In this document: one piece after another, positions 36,999 to 51,387 of the stretch
How positions within the stretch are numbered: the stretch's first letter is position 1
Layout: each line of letters opens with the position of its first letter
Source of the DNA: Gloeocapsa sp. PCC 7428
GTDB lineage: Bacteria; Cyanobacteriota; Cyanobacteriia; Cyanobacteriales; Chroococcidiopsidaceae
Assembly: GCF_000317555.1 (NCBI RefSeq)
Contig: NC_019745.1
Coordinates: forward strand, 1,116,001 to 1,180,000
Length of the DNA: 64,000 nucleotides
Direction of reading: 5' to 3'
Notes under the pieces: generated by a model
The model's database searches: none
Seen by the model: only the letters and a program-made list of their open reading frames with translations
What the model was told of the DNA's origin: nothing
Translations under genes and position numbers: made by a program

Positions 36999-37484
36999 CT
37001 ACTGCATAGCGCCTACTAAGTAGTCAAAGTAAGAGCCAGCTTCAGAAGCATCTTCAGAAGACATCATAGAAGTAGCAACGTTCTTCATTGCGCGAACGCT
37101 TTCAGCAACAGCTTCGATCGGAGTACCGAGCGATTTGTACATTTCGCGGACTCCAACAACACCAATTTCTTCAATTGGGGTAACATCACCAGCAACAACA
37201 CCGTAGGTGATCAAGCGCAGGTAATAATCCATATCGCGCAAGCAAGTTGCGGTCATTTCCTGACCATAAGCATTTCCACCAGGAGAAACGACATCAGGGC
37301 GCTTTTGGAATAACTGATCGCCGGCTTGCTTAACGATACGTTCGCGGTTGTCTGTTAGCGTTTGAGCAATGCGTAAACGACGCTCACCACTTGTAACAAA
37401 GCTCTTGATCCGATCTAGCTCACCAGGGCTAAGATAGCGAGCTTCGGCATCCGCATTCACGATCGACTTCGTGACGATACTCAT
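36999..37484 (-). CDS. apcA: Allophycocyanin alpha subunit
   Basis: 161 residues, beginning [20 protein letters not shown]. Bilin Cys81 lies in [13 protein letters not shown]. Partner of ApcB in core trimers. GGAGGA lies 5' of ATG 37484. Upstream 508 bases separate it from apcE. Confidence 0.98.
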   Translation of the reverse strand: MSIVTKSIVNADAEARYLSPGELDRIKSFVTSGERRLRIAQTLTDNRERIVKQAGDQLFQKRPDVVSPGGNAYGQEMTATCLRDMDYYLRLITYGVVAGDVTPIEEIGVVGVREMYKSLGTPIEAVAESVRAMKNVATSMMSSEDASEAGSYFDYLVGAMQ

Positions 37485-37914
37485 TAACCGATTCCTCCAA
37501 AAACTAATGAAACCAGGTTTGTTTTGTTTCTCGTACTTACGTTGGCAGTAAGCCGAGGCTGCTAGCTGACATCTTAAGAGTAAGTGCGGGATATCACAAC
37601 TTACCCACTGCTAGTAGCAATTTACTCAACTTTTTGGATGCTACTACACGGAATTCCGTTACGTTTGTGTTCCAATTGGGGAGAGTTCCCAGTTTTTTCA
37701 AGGTGTTTTTTATAACATCTGCTGCTTTATATGTTCTGACGTGCTAGTGAGTTCACTGCTTTCGTCTAGACATCTACCAGTTAGCTACGTAACTAGAAAT
37801 ACATCAGCTTGCAGACACAGTTACCTTCCGCAAATATTTTGCGGCATTTAGTTCATCTTCTGAGTCACCTGTTAACAGTTTTTAACATTACTTTTCAGTT
37901 TTCTTGTGGACAGA
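37485..37914 (-). promoter_or_regulatory. Probable apcA promoter and leader region
   Basis: 430 bases upstream of apcA, after the apcE 3' hairpin. Only the apcA ribosome site can be named. In other cyanobacteria apcAB has its own strong promoter in this position and a separate read-through from apcE; the gap size agrees with that. Confidence 0.35.
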
Positions 37915-37953
37915 AACCTCTAACCCGTCATTTTTATTGACCGGTCAGAGGTT
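37915..37953 (-). terminator. Long stem-loop between apcE and apcA
   Basis: Arms of 16 bases (AACCTCTAACCCGTCA and TGACCGGTCAGAGGTT) pair with two mismatches around a 7-base loop (37931-37937), 40 bases past the apcE stop. No long T-run follows on the minus strand, so it may be a partial terminator or a stability element. Confidence 0.6.
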
Positions 37954-37992
37954 AAGTCTAGTTATTTACTCAGAATGAGCTTTGCTGAGACT

Positions 37993-41825
<3,833 letters not shown>

Positions 41826-43007
41826 ATGGATCGAGACATCAGTTCTGCCGTACAGCGGCTATATGACACGTACCCTTTTCCTCCAGAACCGCTTTTAGAT
41901 AGTCCACCACCTGGGTATAACTGGCGCTGGAATTGGATTGCTGCTTACAACTTTTGTACGGGTCAAAAACCTAACAAGCAAGATATCCGTATTCTGGATG
42001 CAGGATGCGGCACAGGAGTAGGCACCGAGTATCTGGTACATCTCAACCCAAAAGCTTCAGTTGTTGGGATTGATTTAAGTGCAGGCGCATTAGCCGTAGC
42101 GCGCGATCGCTGCGCCCGTTCTGGTGCTGATCGCGTCGAATTTCATCACCTCAGTTTGTATGATGTCGCCCAGCTACCAGGGGAATTTGATTTAATCAAC
42201 TGCGTAGGCGTATTACACCATCTAGAAGACCCGATTCGAGGCATTCAAGCTTTAGCCGCTAAACTTGCCCCTGGCGGTGTCATGCACATCTTTGTTTATG
42301 GAGAATTAGGGCGCTGGGAAATTCAATTGATGCAAAAAGCGATCGCACTTCTTCAACAACAAGGTGATTATCAAGATGGTGTCCAAATCGGACGGAAAAT
42401 TTTTGCCTCCTTACCAGACAATAATCGCCTTGTCAAACGTGAAAAAGAACGCTGGTCCCTAGAAAATCAGCGCGATGCGAATTTTGCGGATATGTATGTT
42501 CATCCGCAAGAAATTGACTACAATATCGAAACACTTTTTGAACTCATCGACGCTTCTGGTTTGGAGTTTTTAGGTTTTTCCAATCCGAATTATTGGCAAC
42601 TAGAGCGACTTTTAGGAAAAGAACCAACGCTGATGCAACGCGCCAAAGATTTGAGCGATCGCGCGGTGTATCGGTTGATTGAATTATTAGACCCCGAAGG
42701 CGCAACACATTACGAATTCTTCCTTGGGCGTCCTCCCCTACCCAAAGCCGACTGGTCAAGTGATGAAGCACTACTCGATGCAATTCCCGAACGTCATCCC
42801 TGTATCGAAGGCTGGGCAAGTCGTTGTTTATTTAACTACGACTACCAAATCGTCAACTTATCCGAGGCAGAATTTCAATTTCTCCAAGCTTGTGATGCGA
42901 ACATCCAACAAAAAACCATAGGCGAGATTTTGTCTCAAGTAGAGTTAGAGTTAGCTAGAGTGCGATCGCTCCTCACATCTGGACTAATTATCCTAAATCC
43001 GATTTAA
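41826..43007 (+). CDS. SAM-dependent methyltransferase with C-terminal extension
   Basis: Class I methyltransferase: motif I ILDAGCGTGVGTEYL, then VVGIDLSAGALAVARDRCAR, and motif post I INCVGVLHHLEDPIRGI, in residues 55-150. The C-terminal 150 residues contain a PqqD/winged-helix-like end (SEAEFQFLQACDANIQQKTI). The substrate is unknown. Starts at ATG 41826 and is transcribed toward the atp operon; 90 bases separate it from atpI, so read-through is possible. Confidence 0.88.
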   Translation: MDRDISSAVQRLYDTYPFPPEPLLDSPPPGYNWRWNWIAAYNFCTGQKPNKQDIRILDAGCGTGVGTEYLVHLNPKASVVGIDLSAGALAVARDRCARSGADRVEFHHLSLYDVAQLPGEFDLINCVGVLHHLEDPIRGIQALAAKLAPGGVMHIFVYGELGRWEIQLMQKAIALLQQQGDYQDGVQIGRKIFASLPDNNRLVKREKERWSLENQRDANFADMYVHPQEIDYNIETLFELIDASGLEFLGFSNPNYWQLERLLGKEPTLMQRAKDLSDRAVYRLIELLDPEGATHYEFFLGRPPLPKADWSSDEALLDAIPERHPCIEGWASRCLFNYDYQIVNLSEAEFQFLQACDANIQQKTIGEILSQVELELARVRSLLTSGLIILNPI

Positions 43008-43097
43008 TTGTTTTTTAAGTATTGTTACCGCAACGTGTTATGATTTCAACTGGCTCATTAGAGTCAAGTTAATCAACCGTAATGGTTTGCGTTTCCC

Positions 43098-43553
43098 GTG
43101 AACTTGGCAAACAACTCCTCAGAACCCGCACCTTCCCAGGGAGATAACCCTACTGGTTTTGCTTCGTCAAAACCTAGTGACTCGATGCAAGAGTTCTATC
43201 AACTCTCTCAAGAGTTGCTGTTTTGGACCATGGCATTGACAGCGATTATCTTTGTCTTTGTCTGGATATTTTATTCCCTCAATATTGCCTTAAACTATCT
43301 CATCGGGGCATGTACAGGTGTGGTTTACTTGAGGATGTTAGCAAGAGATGTAGAGCGACTAGGGGGAGAAAAGAAGCAGCTGAGTAAAACTCGGTTAGCT
43401 TTACTAATTGGGTTAATTCTACTAGCAAGCCGGTGGAATCAACTGCAAATTTTGCCTATATTTCTAGGTTTTCTCACCTATAAAGCTTCGCTGATCATCT
43501 ACGTACTACGGACGACATTTGTCTCTGGCTCTCACAAAGTCGGGCAATCCTAG
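43098..43553 (+). CDS. atpI: ATP synthase assembly protein I (Atp1)
   Basis: Membrane protein encoded first in cyanobacterial atp operons; it helps assemble the c-ring. Four hydrophobic segments, e.g. [20 protein letters not shown] and [20 protein letters not shown]. Translation starts at GTG 43098 with polar N-terminal residues ([16 protein letters not shown]). 151 residues. Confidence 0.88.
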   Translation: MNLANNSSEPAPSQGDNPTGFASSKPSDSMQEFYQLSQELLFWTMALTAIIFVFVWIFYSLNIALNYLIGACTGVVYLRMLARDVERLGGEKKQLSKTRLALLIGLILLASRWNQLQILPIFLGFLTYKASLIIYVLRTTFVSGSHKVGQS

Positions 43554-43597
43554 AAGAGTCTTATTCTCAAAGCTTGGGGAATCCAGTTGAAGGGAAA

Positions 43598-44359
43598 ATG
43601 CTGAATATTTTGCACGTCGTCAACTTCGCTCACCTCGCCGAATTAGAAGTAGGTAAACACCTCTACTGGCAAATTGGCAATCTCAAAGTTCATGGTCAGG
43701 TCTTTTTGACCTCATGGTTTGTGATTGCTTTGTTAGTAATTGTGTCATTTGCCGCTACAAGAAATATCAACCGAATCCCCCGTGGGCTACAGAACTTCAT
43801 GGAGTATGCCCTAGAATTTATTCGGGATTTGGCAAAAAATCAAATCGGGGAAAAAGAGTATCGCCCGTGGGTGCCTTTTGTGGGCACTTTATTCTTGTTC
43901 ATATTTGTGTCAAATTGGTCAGGTGCGCTTGTTCCTTTCCGGCTTATTCACTTACCCGAAGGCGAACTTGCAGCCCCCACCAGTGACATCAATACCACGG
44001 TGGCACTAGCTTTGCTGACATCCTTAGCATATTTTTATGCGGGCTTCAGTAAAAAAGGCTTAGGATACTTTGGTAACTACGTGCAGCCTGTACCTTTTAT
44101 GCTGCCGTTTAAAATTATCGAAGATTTTACTAAGCCCCTCTCCCTGAGCTTCCGATTATTTGGTAACATCCTCGCGGATGAATTAGTTGTGGGAGTGCTG
44201 GTGTTACTTGTACCCTTGTTTGTTCCTCTACCAGTAATGGCATTAGGTTTATTTACTAGTGCAATTCAGGCGCTGATCTTTGCTACGCTTGCCGCAGCTT
44301 ACATCGGAGAAGCGATGGAAGACCACGGTCATGGTGAAGAACACGGGGAACACGCGTAA
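43598..44359 (+). CDS. atpB: ATP synthase subunit a
   Basis: Proton-channel subunit of F0. The essential Arg is in [15 protein letters not shown], and the half-channel region is [21 protein letters not shown] start at ATG 43598 ([12 protein letters not shown]), which follows GAAGGGAAA; a TTG at 43574 is not needed. The C-terminus is His/Glu-rich ([13 protein letters not shown]), usual in cyanobacteria. About 253 residues. Confidence 0.97.
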   Translation: MLNILHVVNFAHLAELEVGKHLYWQIGNLKVHGQVFLTSWFVIALLVIVSFAATRNINRIPRGLQNFMEYALEFIRDLAKNQIGEKEYRPWVPFVGTLFLFIFVSNWSGALVPFRLIHLPEGELAAPTSDINTTVALALLTSLAYFYAGFSKKGLGYFGNYVQPVPFMLPFKIIEDFTKPLSLSFRLFGNILADELVVGVLVLLVPLFVPLPVMALGLFTSAIQALIFATLAAAYIGEAMEDHGHGEEHGEHA

Positions 44360-44396
44360 ATGCAAGGACTAAGGAATGGAAATTAGGAACACCTAA

Positions 44397-44717
<321 letters not shown>

Positions 44718-44735
44718 TTGATCGTTTATTCAACG

Positions 44736-44766
44736 TGTAGAGGCGTTTGTGATGAGCGTCTCTACA
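44736..44766. repeat. Palindromic element between atpE and the b' gene
   Basis: TGTAGAGGCG and the inverse GCGTCTCTACA fold into a near-perfect 10-base stem. This sequence (GTAGAGACGC...GCGTCTCTAC) resembles palindromic repeats common in cyanobacterial genomes. It could also modulate relative atpE expression, which must be high. Confidence 0.65.
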
Positions 44767-44842
44767 TTATTTCGATCGTTAAAAATAACTCCTGCTCAAC
44801 GAACTATAGCCCCTTAGAATAACATCAAAGGGGTATGAGACT

Positions 44843-45334
44843 ATGACACATTCAATAATCTTACTCGCAGCAGAAACAGCAGGTAAAGAAGGCGGGCTAT
44901 TTGATCTTGACGCAACCCTGCCTTTGATGGCTATACAGTTTCTATTTTTGGTTTTGATTCTGAACGCGACTTTTTACAAGCCACTGAGCAGAGCAATTGA
45001 TGAGCGGGATGAGTATATCCGTAAAAATCAATTGGACGCGCGAGAGCGCTTGTCAAAAGCTGAGCAATTAGCTGCGCAGTACGAGCAAGAACTCGCAACA
45101 GCACGCCGACAGTCGCAACAAATTATCGCCGATGCTCAAGCAGAAGCCGAGAAAGTTGCCGCCGAAAAAATAGCAGCAGCACAACGAGAAGCACAAGCGC
45201 AGCGAGAACAAGCGGCTCAAGAGATCGAACAGCAAAAACAAGAAGCCCTAGCATCGCTAGAGCAACAAGTTGATTCTCTCAGTCAGCAAATCATGGAAAA
45301 ACTGCTAGGAACGCAGCTTGTAGGTCAGCGCTAA
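44843..45334 (+). CDS. atpF2: ATP synthase subunit b'
   Basis: Peripheral-stalk subunit of the b' type found in photosynthetic bacteria and plastids. An N-terminal membrane anchor ([20 protein letters not shown]) is followed by a long coiled coil rich in Ala, Gln and Glu. 163 residues. Also called atpG in the older cyanobacterial naming. Confidence 0.95.
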   Translation: MTHSIILLAAETAGKEGGLFDLDATLPLMAIQFLFLVLILNATFYKPLSRAIDERDEYIRKNQLDARERLSKAEQLAAQYEQELATARRQSQQIIADAQAEAEKVAAEKIAAAQREAQAQREQAAQEIEQQKQEALASLEQQVDSLSQQIMEKLLGTQLVGQR

Positions 45335-45421
45335 TTGTAGCTCAGATAAAAATTTAGAGTAGAAGCTTGATGCCACGATTGGGATAGGCAATTATTCACA
45401 AGACGAACTCAAGCAGCGCAG

Positions 45422-45994
45422 ATGTGGACGGGTACAATGGAAACTTTTTTATTGTTGATGGCAGAAGCCAGCGCTGTGAATGCTGAATTGGCAGAAGGGA
45501 ATCACGGTTTTGGGTTGAATTTCGACATTTTAGAAACAAACCTGATTAACCTTGCGATTATTATTGGTGTGCTGTTTTTCTTCGGGCGAAAAGTCGTCGG
45601 GAAAACACTAAGCGATCGCCGCGAACGCATCGAAACCGCAATTGTCAGCGCGCAAAAGCGTGCAAATGATGCCAAAGTAGCACTAGAAGAACAACAACAG
45701 AAGCTGGCTCAGGCGCAAGCGGAAGCTGAAAAAATCCGCAATAATGCCCAAGAAAACGCCAAAGTTGCTAGGGAAAAAATCTTGGCAACCGCAGTAACTG
45801 ACATTGAACGCATGAAGGAAACCGCAAGTCAAGACTTGAATGCGGAACGCGATCGCGCGATCGCGCAACTGCGTCAACGAGTAGTCTCAATGGCATTGGA
45901 AAAGGTCGAATCCCAGCTACAAACTGGTGTAGACAACGAAACGCAGCAAAAATTAATTGACCGCAGTATCGCGCTGTTGGGAGGTCGTTCATGA
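45422..45994 (+). CDS. atpF: ATP synthase subunit b
   Basis: Second peripheral-stalk subunit; anchor segment [20 protein letters not shown] then coiled coil. 190 residues from ATG 45422; ATG 45437 (METFLLLM) is equally plausible. Its end overlaps the delta gene by the ATGA tetramer, showing translational coupling. Confidence 0.95.
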   Translation: MWTGTMETFLLLMAEASAVNAELAEGNHGFGLNFDILETNLINLAIIIGVLFFFGRKVVGKTLSDRRERIETAIVSAQKRANDAKVALEEQQQKLAQAQAEAEKIRNNAQENAKVAREKILATAVTDIERMKETASQDLNAERDRAIAQLRQRVVSMALEKVESQLQTGVDNETQQKLIDRSIALLGGRS

Positions 45995-46545
45995 AAGGCG
46001 GTGCCGCAACCCAAATTGTCGAGCCATACGCTCAGGCTTTAATGTCCGTTGCCCGTAATAATAATCTTACTGAGCAATTTGGCGAGGATATACGCGCTTT
46101 ACTCAACATTTTAGAAAATTCTGAGCAGCTGCGTGATTTCTTGGCAAATCCATTTGTTAGCGTTGAGGACAAAAAAGCCGTATTACAGCGCGTAGTTGGT
46201 GAAGGGATCAACCCGTATCTACGGAATTTCCTCATGCTACTGGTAGACCGCAGAAGAATTCTTTTGCTAGAAGACATTTGCAAGCAGTTTCTCGCGATTC
46301 TCCGTCAGTTAAATCAAACAGTTCTAGCCGAAGTTATTTCCGCAGTAGATCTGACAGAGGAACAGCAACAAGCTGTCCGCGAGAAAGTCATCGCTATGAC
46401 AAATGCGCGAGAAGTCGAACTAGACACTAAAATCGACCCTGATTTAATTGGTGGTGTCATCATTAGAGTAGGCTCTCAAGTCTTTGATGCGAGTATCCGT
46501 GGTCAACTACGCCGCCTTTCCCTACGTCTTAGCGGTAGTGCCTAA
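45991..46545 (+). CDS. atpH: ATP synthase subunit delta
   Basis: OSCP-type delta subunit joining the peripheral stalk to F1. Motifs: [17 protein letters not shown] and the C-terminal [20 protein letters not shown]. 184 residues; starts within the atpF stop (ATGA). Confidence 0.96.
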   Translation: MKGGAATQIVEPYAQALMSVARNNNLTEQFGEDIRALLNILENSEQLRDFLANPFVSVEDKKAVLQRVVGEGINPYLRNFLMLLVDRRRILLLEDICKQFLAILRQLNQTVLAEVISAVDLTEEQQQAVREKVIAMTNAREVELDTKIDPDLIGGVIIRVGSQVFDASIRGQLRRLSLRLSGSA

Positions 46546-46593
46546 GGAATTAGTGTGTGAGTAGCTTGAAAATCGTAATGACAGCGTGCTAAA

Positions 46594-46649
46594 TCCTAAC
46601 TCTGAACTGACAACTCAAAACTTCTCATTCCTCAACACCTAACACCTAA
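46594..46649. repeat. Eight heptamer-phased units ending next to the atpA start
   Basis: TCCTAAC, TCTGAAC, TGACAAC, TCAAAAC, TTCTCAT, TCCTCAA, CACCTAA, CACCTAA run without a gap to one base before ATG 46651. They occupy the position where an atpA ribosome binding site would be expected; none is apparent. Confidence 0.75.
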
Positions 46650-46650
46650 A

Positions 46651-48168
46651 ATGATCAGCATTAGACCTGACGAAATTAGCAGCATTATTCAACAGCAAAT
46701 TGAGCAATACGACCAAGAAGTCAAAGTTGCTAACGTTGGTACCGTACTGCAAGTAGGAGACGGTATTGCCCGAATCTATGGCTTGGAAAAAGCTATGGCG
46801 GGAGAACTTTTAGAATTTGAAGACGGTACCGTTGGCGTAGCGCTGAACCTAGAAGAAGATAATGTAGGTGCAGTGCTGATTGGCGAAGGTCGCGAAATCC
46901 AAGAAGGTAGTTCCGTAACCGCAACCGGAAAAATCGCTCAAGTACCAGTAGGCGAAGCGATGATCGGGCGCGTCATCGATGCATTAGGTCGCCCGATCGA
47001 TGGTAAGGGAGATGTTCAAACCTCTGAAAGCCGCTTGATTGAATCTCCCGCACCTGGAATTGTCGATCGCCGGTCGGTTTATGAACCAATGCAAACAGGA
47101 ATTACCGCGATTGATGCGATGATTCCAATTGGTCGAGGACAGCGCGAACTAATCATCGGCGATCGCCAAACCGGAAAAACCGCGATCGCTATAGACACAA
47201 TTCTTAACCAAAAAGGCGGCGACGTTATCTGTGTCTATGTTGCGATCGGTCAAAAAGCCTCGACAGTAGCAAACGTGGTTAACGTGCTACAAGAAAGAGG
47301 TGCGCTCGATTACACCATCGTTGTTGCGGCGAATGCTAATGACCCCGCACCATTACAGTGGTTAGCGCCGTACGTCGGTGCCAGCATGGCAGAGTACTTT
47401 ATGTACAAAGGCAGAGCAACACTAGTCATCTACGACGACCTTTCCAAGCAAGCTCAAGCTTATCGTCAAATGTCCTTGCTACTGCGCCGCCCACCAGGTC
47501 GGGAAGCTTATCCAGGTGATGTATTCTACCTCCACTCGCGCTTACTTGAAAGAGCCGCGAAACTCAGTGACGAACTTGGTGGCGGTAGTATGACTGCACT
47601 ACCAATTATTGAAACGCAAGCTGGCGACGTATCCGCATACATTCCAACAAACGTTATTTCGATCACAGACGGACAAATCTTCCTATCTGCTGACTTGTTT
47701 AACTCTGGTATTCGTCCAGCGATTAACCCTGGAATCTCAGTATCGCGCGTAGGTTCTGCTGCTCAAACTAAAGCAATGAAGAAAGTTGCGGGTAAGCTGA
47801 AGCTTGAACTTGCGCAGTTTGACGACCTGCAAGCTTTTGCCCAATTTGCCTCTGACTTAGACAAGGCAACACAAGACCAACTAGCTCGTGGTGAACGCTT
47901 GCGCGAACTGTTGAAACAGCCGCAATACTCGCCACTCGCAGTGTACGAGCAAGTTGCCCTACTGTATGCCGGAATCAACGGCTATCTCGATGATATTGCA
48001 GCAGACAAGGTTACTAGCTTTACCAAAGGTCTACGCGAATACATAAAAACAAGTAAACCGCAGTTTGGCGATATCGTCCAGAAAGAGAAGCAGTTGACCG
48101 ATGATGCCGAAAAACTGCTTAAAGAAGCACTAACAGAGTATAAACAAACATTCTTGGCAGCTGCCTAA
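46651..48168 (+). CDS. atpA: ATP synthase subunit alpha
   Basis: Non-catalytic nucleotide-binding subunit of F1. P-loop [10 protein letters not shown], alpha-specific [20 protein letters not shown]. 505 residues. The region directly before the ATG is made of heptamer repeats with no canonical ribosome site. Confidence 0.98.
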   Translation: MISIRPDEISSIIQQQIEQYDQEVKVANVGTVLQVGDGIARIYGLEKAMAGELLEFEDGTVGVALNLEEDNVGAVLIGEGREIQEGSSVTATGKIAQVPVGEAMIGRVIDALGRPIDGKGDVQTSESRLIESPAPGIVDRRSVYEPMQTGITAIDAMIPIGRGQRELIIGDRQTGKTAIAIDTILNQKGGDVICVYVAIGQKASTVANVVNVLQERGALDYTIVVAANANDPAPLQWLAPYVGASMAEYFMYKGRATLVIYDDLSKQAQAYRQMSLLLRRPPGREAYPGDVFYLHSRLLERAAKLSDELGGGSMTALPIIETQAGDVSAYIPTNVISITDGQIFLSADLFNSGIRPAINPGISVSRVGSAAQTKAMKKVAGKLKLELAQFDDLQAFAQFASDLDKATQDQLARGERLRELLKQPQYSPLAVYEQVALLYAGINGYLDDIAADKVTSFTKGLREYIKTSKPQFGDIVQKEKQLTDDAEKLLKEALTEYKQTFLAAA

Positions 48169-48176
48169 TTTGTAGG

Positions 48177-48204
48177 GGTCAGGGATCAGAGGTCAGACGT
48201 CAGT
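48177..48204. repeat. Four heptamer units downstream of atpA
   Basis: GGTCAGG, GATCAGA, GGTCAGA, CGTCAGT in a 7-base phase. Close in sequence to the GGTCGGA units inside lnt. A complementary-type set (TTGACAC, CTGAATC...) lies about 80 bases downstream. Confidence 0.7.
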
Positions 48205-48282
48205 TCCTAATCTGTTCTTGAATGTAAGGAAACAATTGAAGCCCAAAGCGCGATCGCGTGTGTTTTCGCTAAACTCTTATAC

Positions 48283-48331
48283 TTGACACCTGAATCCCTA
48301 GCCCCTACCACCGACAACTGAGAATTGAAAA
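48283..48331. repeat. Seven heptamer units upstream of atpG
   Basis: TTGACAC, CTGAATC, CCTAGCC, CCTACCA, CCGACAA, CTGAGAA, TTGAAAA, ending 4 bases before the ATG at 48336. With 48177-48204 it could form a stem (GGTCAG against CTGANN-type units). Confidence 0.65.
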
Positions 48332-48335
48332 AACT

Positions 48336-49283
48336 ATGGCTAACTTAAAAGCAATTCGCGATCGCATCCAGTCGGTCAAGAATACTCAAAAAATTACAGA
48401 AGCTATGCGTCTCGTGGCGGCGGCGCGGGTACGTCGCGCTCAAGAACAAGTAACGGCAACTCGTCCGTTCGCAGACCGCTTAGCGCAAGTCCTTTATAAC
48501 CTACAAGGTCGATTGCGCTTTGAAGACGTCGATTTGCCACTATTAAAAAAACGCGAAGTTCAATCGGTAGGACTATTAGTGATCTCAGGCGATCGCGGCT
48601 TGTGTGGTTCTTACAATACAAACGTCATTCGCCGTGCAGAAAATCGCGCCAAAGAGCTTAAAGCCGAAGGTTTGGACTATAAATACGTTTTAGTAGGACG
48701 CAAAGCGATTCAATATTTCCAACGCCGCGACCAACCAATCGACGCAACCTACACAGGCTTAGAACAAATTCCCACCGCAGCAGAGGCTTCGAGCATTGCT
48801 GACGAACTCCTTTCCCTTTTCTTATCGGAAAGCGTAGACCGTATCGAGTTAGTTTATACTAAATTTGTTTCCTTAGTAAGTTCGAGACCAGTCGTACAAA
48901 CATTACTACCGCTCGATGCTCAAGGCTTGGAAACCGCAGATGACGAAATTTTCCGTTTAACGACGCGTGGTGGCGAATTTGAGGTAGAACGCCAAAAAGT
49001 CAGCACCACAGTCCGTAGCTTTCCGCGCGATATGCTCTTTGAGCAAGATCCCGTCCAAATTCTAGATGCTCTTTTGCCTTTATATCTCAACAACCAACTG
49101 TTACGTGCGCTGCAAGAATCAGCAGCTAGTGAACTCGCAGCAAGAATGACTGCAATGAACAACGCCAGCGACAACGCTAGCGAATTAATTGATAATCTCA
49201 CACTGTCATACAACAAAGCACGGCAAGCTGCGATTACTCAAGAAATTCTTGAAGTTGTCGGCGGTGCACAAGCACTTGGTTAG
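48336..49283 (+). CDS. atpG: ATP synthase subunit gamma
   Basis: Central rotor shaft of F1. N-terminal helix [20 protein letters not shown] and C-terminal [20 protein letters not shown] are typical. A 30-40 residue insert of the photosynthetic type is present (around residues 195-235, [20 protein letters not shown]) but without the two regulatory cysteines of the chloroplast protein, as usual in cyanobacteria. 315 residues. Also called atpC. Last gene of the operon here; beta and epsilon are elsewhere. Confidence 0.97.
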   Translation: MANLKAIRDRIQSVKNTQKITEAMRLVAAARVRRAQEQVTATRPFADRLAQVLYNLQGRLRFEDVDLPLLKKREVQSVGLLVISGDRGLCGSYNTNVIRRAENRAKELKAEGLDYKYVLVGRKAIQYFQRRDQPIDATYTGLEQIPTAAEASSIADELLSLFLSESVDRIELVYTKFVSLVSSRPVVQTLLPLDAQGLETADDEIFRLTTRGGEFEVERQKVSTTVRSFPRDMLFEQDPVQILDALLPLYLNNQLLRALQESAASELAARMTAMNNASDNASELIDNLTLSYNKARQAAITQEILEVVGGAQALG

Positions 49284-49375
49284 AAAAGAACTCTTTAGAC
49301 TGCTTCTTTGACCCCGACATCTTCTATCACTTGTCAATTCCCATTTAGCTGATTATAATGGGAATATAAATGCAC

Positions 49376-49762
49376 GGGGCTGTAATGGTTTCGACGTGGT
49401 GGCGAACGCTGCTCTGTGATACAGGTCGAGAGCGAGTCTTCTCTCGTTAATACCGGACTCAAAAGAAAAGTAACTGCGAACAACATCGTTCCTTTTGCTC
49501 GTAAGCAAGCTCTAGTAGCTGCCTAACAATCTCTCAAAGATTCGAGCGTCTGTAGTCTGACTCCGTTAAGGGCTACAGACCAACCCCCAACGGATGCCCT
49601 AGCGAAGTTTCTCTGGTTATTCGCTAGCTAAGACCTAACCAGTGCATCCTACCACTCGGGATAATGGGTGGTTCCCGCCTTGAGGATCAGAAAGGCTAAA
49701 CCTGTGAATGATCGGAGGGTTAATACCCATTACGGACGGCAGTTCGATCCTGCCCAGCTCCA
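49376..49762 (+). ncRNA. ssrA: Transfer-messenger RNA (tmRNA)
   Basis: One-piece tmRNA. The 5' end GGGGCTGTAATGGTTTCGAC pairs through GGGGCTG with CAGCTCC at the 3' end, whose T-arm reads AGTTCGATCCTGCC; discriminator A at 49762, no encoded CCA. The resume codon GCG begins at 49476, and the tag frame 49476-49526 encodes ANNIVPFARKQALVAA then TAA. Rescues stalled ribosomes and marks the products for proteolysis with SmpB and ClpXP. Pseudoknot-like stems lie downstream of the tag. Confidence 0.96.
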
Positions 49763-49780
49763 TTAATAAAATTCTAAAAG

Positions 49781-49812
49781 TCTGCCTTAGATATGCAAGG
49801 TAGCTTTTTTTA
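49781..49812 (+). terminator. Rho-independent terminator after tmRNA
   Basis: CTGCCTT and AAGGTAG (one G.U) around AGATATGC, then CTTTTTTT. Directly follows the tmRNA 3' end. Confidence 0.8.
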
Positions 49813-50381
49813 TGAGTTTAAATACTTTAAATACAAAATCTCGGTGGGAATTAGTAGTAAAAGACACTGTATCTAACGACTAATTGTCTTAATAATTGTA
49901 TAGAACGTTTTACTTAAGATTTGGATAAAAATTACTAAGTCTGAAGAACACGCTGAAACGTAAACCCAAAGCTGTGAACTCCAGTCATGTCTTTTTATCG
50001 TGTATGCACAAGTCCTTTGGCTCAAGTTTGAGGTTCATTGTTCTCTAAACCCACGCCACTTGCAGACAAACCTAAAGGTGCAGTGGTTCTCGCGGGGTTC
50101 TACAACGTAGTTTACCTCCGCAATGAGCCTGCACCTCCTCTCACTTTCTCCCCACTGCTGAAGGAGAAGACAAGGAAGAATTCTTGTTCGCGAGGTTGGG
50201 GGGCGAATTCAAGCAAGAGCTTGACATTGATACAACAGAGGTGCGATCGCAGTTGTTTATATATTTAGAGGTAGCGAGCATTTTTTTTAAGACATAGCTG
50301 GAACATGAGTTTACTAGTTTAGTAAAGCCATTCTGACAAAGTAATTTAGCCAAAGCTGATCGCATAAGCTAGGTGAATTTA
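49813..50381. other. Intergenic region, no gene supported; upstream of the accessory cluster
   Basis: About 570 bases. Part of it (50040-50240) is open in one frame but encodes Pro/Arg-rich low-complexity sequence typical of intergenic repeat DNA. A 17-base palindrome TTTACTA-GTT-TAGTAAA at 50310-50326 lies 55 bases upstream of the sulfurtransferase start and may be an operator. Confidence 0.45.
50310..50326. promoter_or_regulatory. 17-base palindrome upstream of the sulfurtransferase gene
   Basis: Perfect 7-base arms TTTACTA and TAGTAAA with a 3-base centre, in the size range of TetR-family operators. The cluster encodes a TetR protein, but no copy of this sequence precedes that gene, so the link is only a suggestion. 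Confidence 0.4.
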
Positions 50382-51257
50382 ATGGAAGTCAAACCTCTAA
50401 TCTCGCCGCAAGAACTAGCAAATCTTTTAGATCAAAAGTCTGTTGTTGTTATAGATACTCGCGCACCTGAAGAGTATGATATTTCGCACATTCCGCAAGC
50501 AGTCAATCTACGGGAAATATTTACTTATTTAGCAACTTCTACTCCAGAAGGATTAACAAGTTTGCGATCGCAATTTGCCGAACTTTTAGGCGCAGTGGGA
50601 ATCTCTGGCACAGAACATATCATTATCTACGAAGATGCGCTCAACACTGGCTACGGACAATCGTGTCGAGGATACTTTTTATTAAAATACTTCGGCTGCC
50701 CTCAAGTCTCCGTATTACACGGTGGCTATCAAGCATGGCTAGCAGCAGGCTTACCAACTACGACAGAAATACCCACAACTGAAAACAAAGCTTTTGCATC
50801 CAACATTGATTCTTCAATCATGGTCACGACAGCAGAAATGCTGCAAGCATTAGATAATCCAGCAATTATCAAGCTTGATGTTAGAGATGCAGATGAATGG
50901 AGAGGAGAAAGTTCTTCACCTTATGGTGTAGACTTTTGTCCGCGTAAAGGTAGAATTCCTGGTGCAGTGTGGATTGAATGGTATCGGATGATGGAACCTG
51001 ATTCAAAAACTCCGATGTTCCGTCCTACCAATGAGATTATGGAAATTTGTCAAGAAGTTGGTATTACTCCAGACTCAACAGTATACGTATACTGCTTTAA
51101 AGGATCGCGAGCATCAAACACACTGATCGCATTGAAAGAAGCCGGAATCAAAGACGTACGCAACTACTTTGCTTCTTGGAATGAGTGGTCGCGCGATCCA
51201 TCATTACCTATTGAAACAGGCGAACCAAGCCAGAGCAAGATGCCTGCACAAGTTTAA
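50382..51257 (+). CDS. Thiosulfate/3-mercaptopyruvate sulfurtransferase (tandem rhodanese)
   Basis: Two rhodanese domains: an N-terminal one (VVVIDTRAPEEYDISHIPQA, FGCPQVSVLHGGYQAWLAAG) without a catalytic Cys in the active loop, and a C-terminal one with VYVYCFKGSRASNT, where Cys starts the active loop. The CRSG-type loop CFKGSR differs from CGSGVTA-type mercaptopyruvate enzymes; thiosulfate or another sulfane donor is more likely, with acceptors such as cyanide or thiols. ATG 50382 is chosen since AGGTG lies 6 bases upstream; GTG 50373 is possible. First gene of the 50.4-58 kb cluster. Confidence 0.9.
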   Translation: MEVKPLISPQELANLLDQKSVVVIDTRAPEEYDISHIPQAVNLREIFTYLATSTPEGLTSLRSQFAELLGAVGISGTEHIIIYEDALNTGYGQSCRGYFLLKYFGCPQVSVLHGGYQAWLAAGLPTTTEIPTTENKAFASNIDSSIMVTTAEMLQALDNPAIIKLDVRDADEWRGESSSPYGVDFCPRKGRIPGAVWIEWYRMMEPDSKTPMFRPTNEIMEICQEVGITPDSTVYVYCFKGSRASNTLIALKEAGIKDVRNYFASWNEWSRDPSLPIETGEPSQSKMPAQV

Positions 51258-51387
51258 TCTTGATATAGGAAACAGTAATGCTGTAATTCACTTGGCTACT
51301 CTACTCTAGTTTTCTACCGCAGTTTCTGAAGACTTGTATTACGTAGCACAATTTACTGTTTTCTATAGTTTCTTCTGATTGAATTAG

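Noticed and set aside
36451-37484. apcA and apcB as phycocyanin genes
   Set aside because: Both are 161 residues with a single bilin Cys at position 81; phycocyanin beta has two bilin cysteines and is longer.
49376-49762. Group I intron or two-piece form of tmRNA
   Set aside because: The molecule is continuous, with 5' and 3' acceptor halves about 387 bases apart and an uninterrupted tag frame.
50038-50268. 76-codon plus-strand frame
   Set aside because: Pro/Arg-rich and resembles intergenic repeat sequence; no ribosome site or family.
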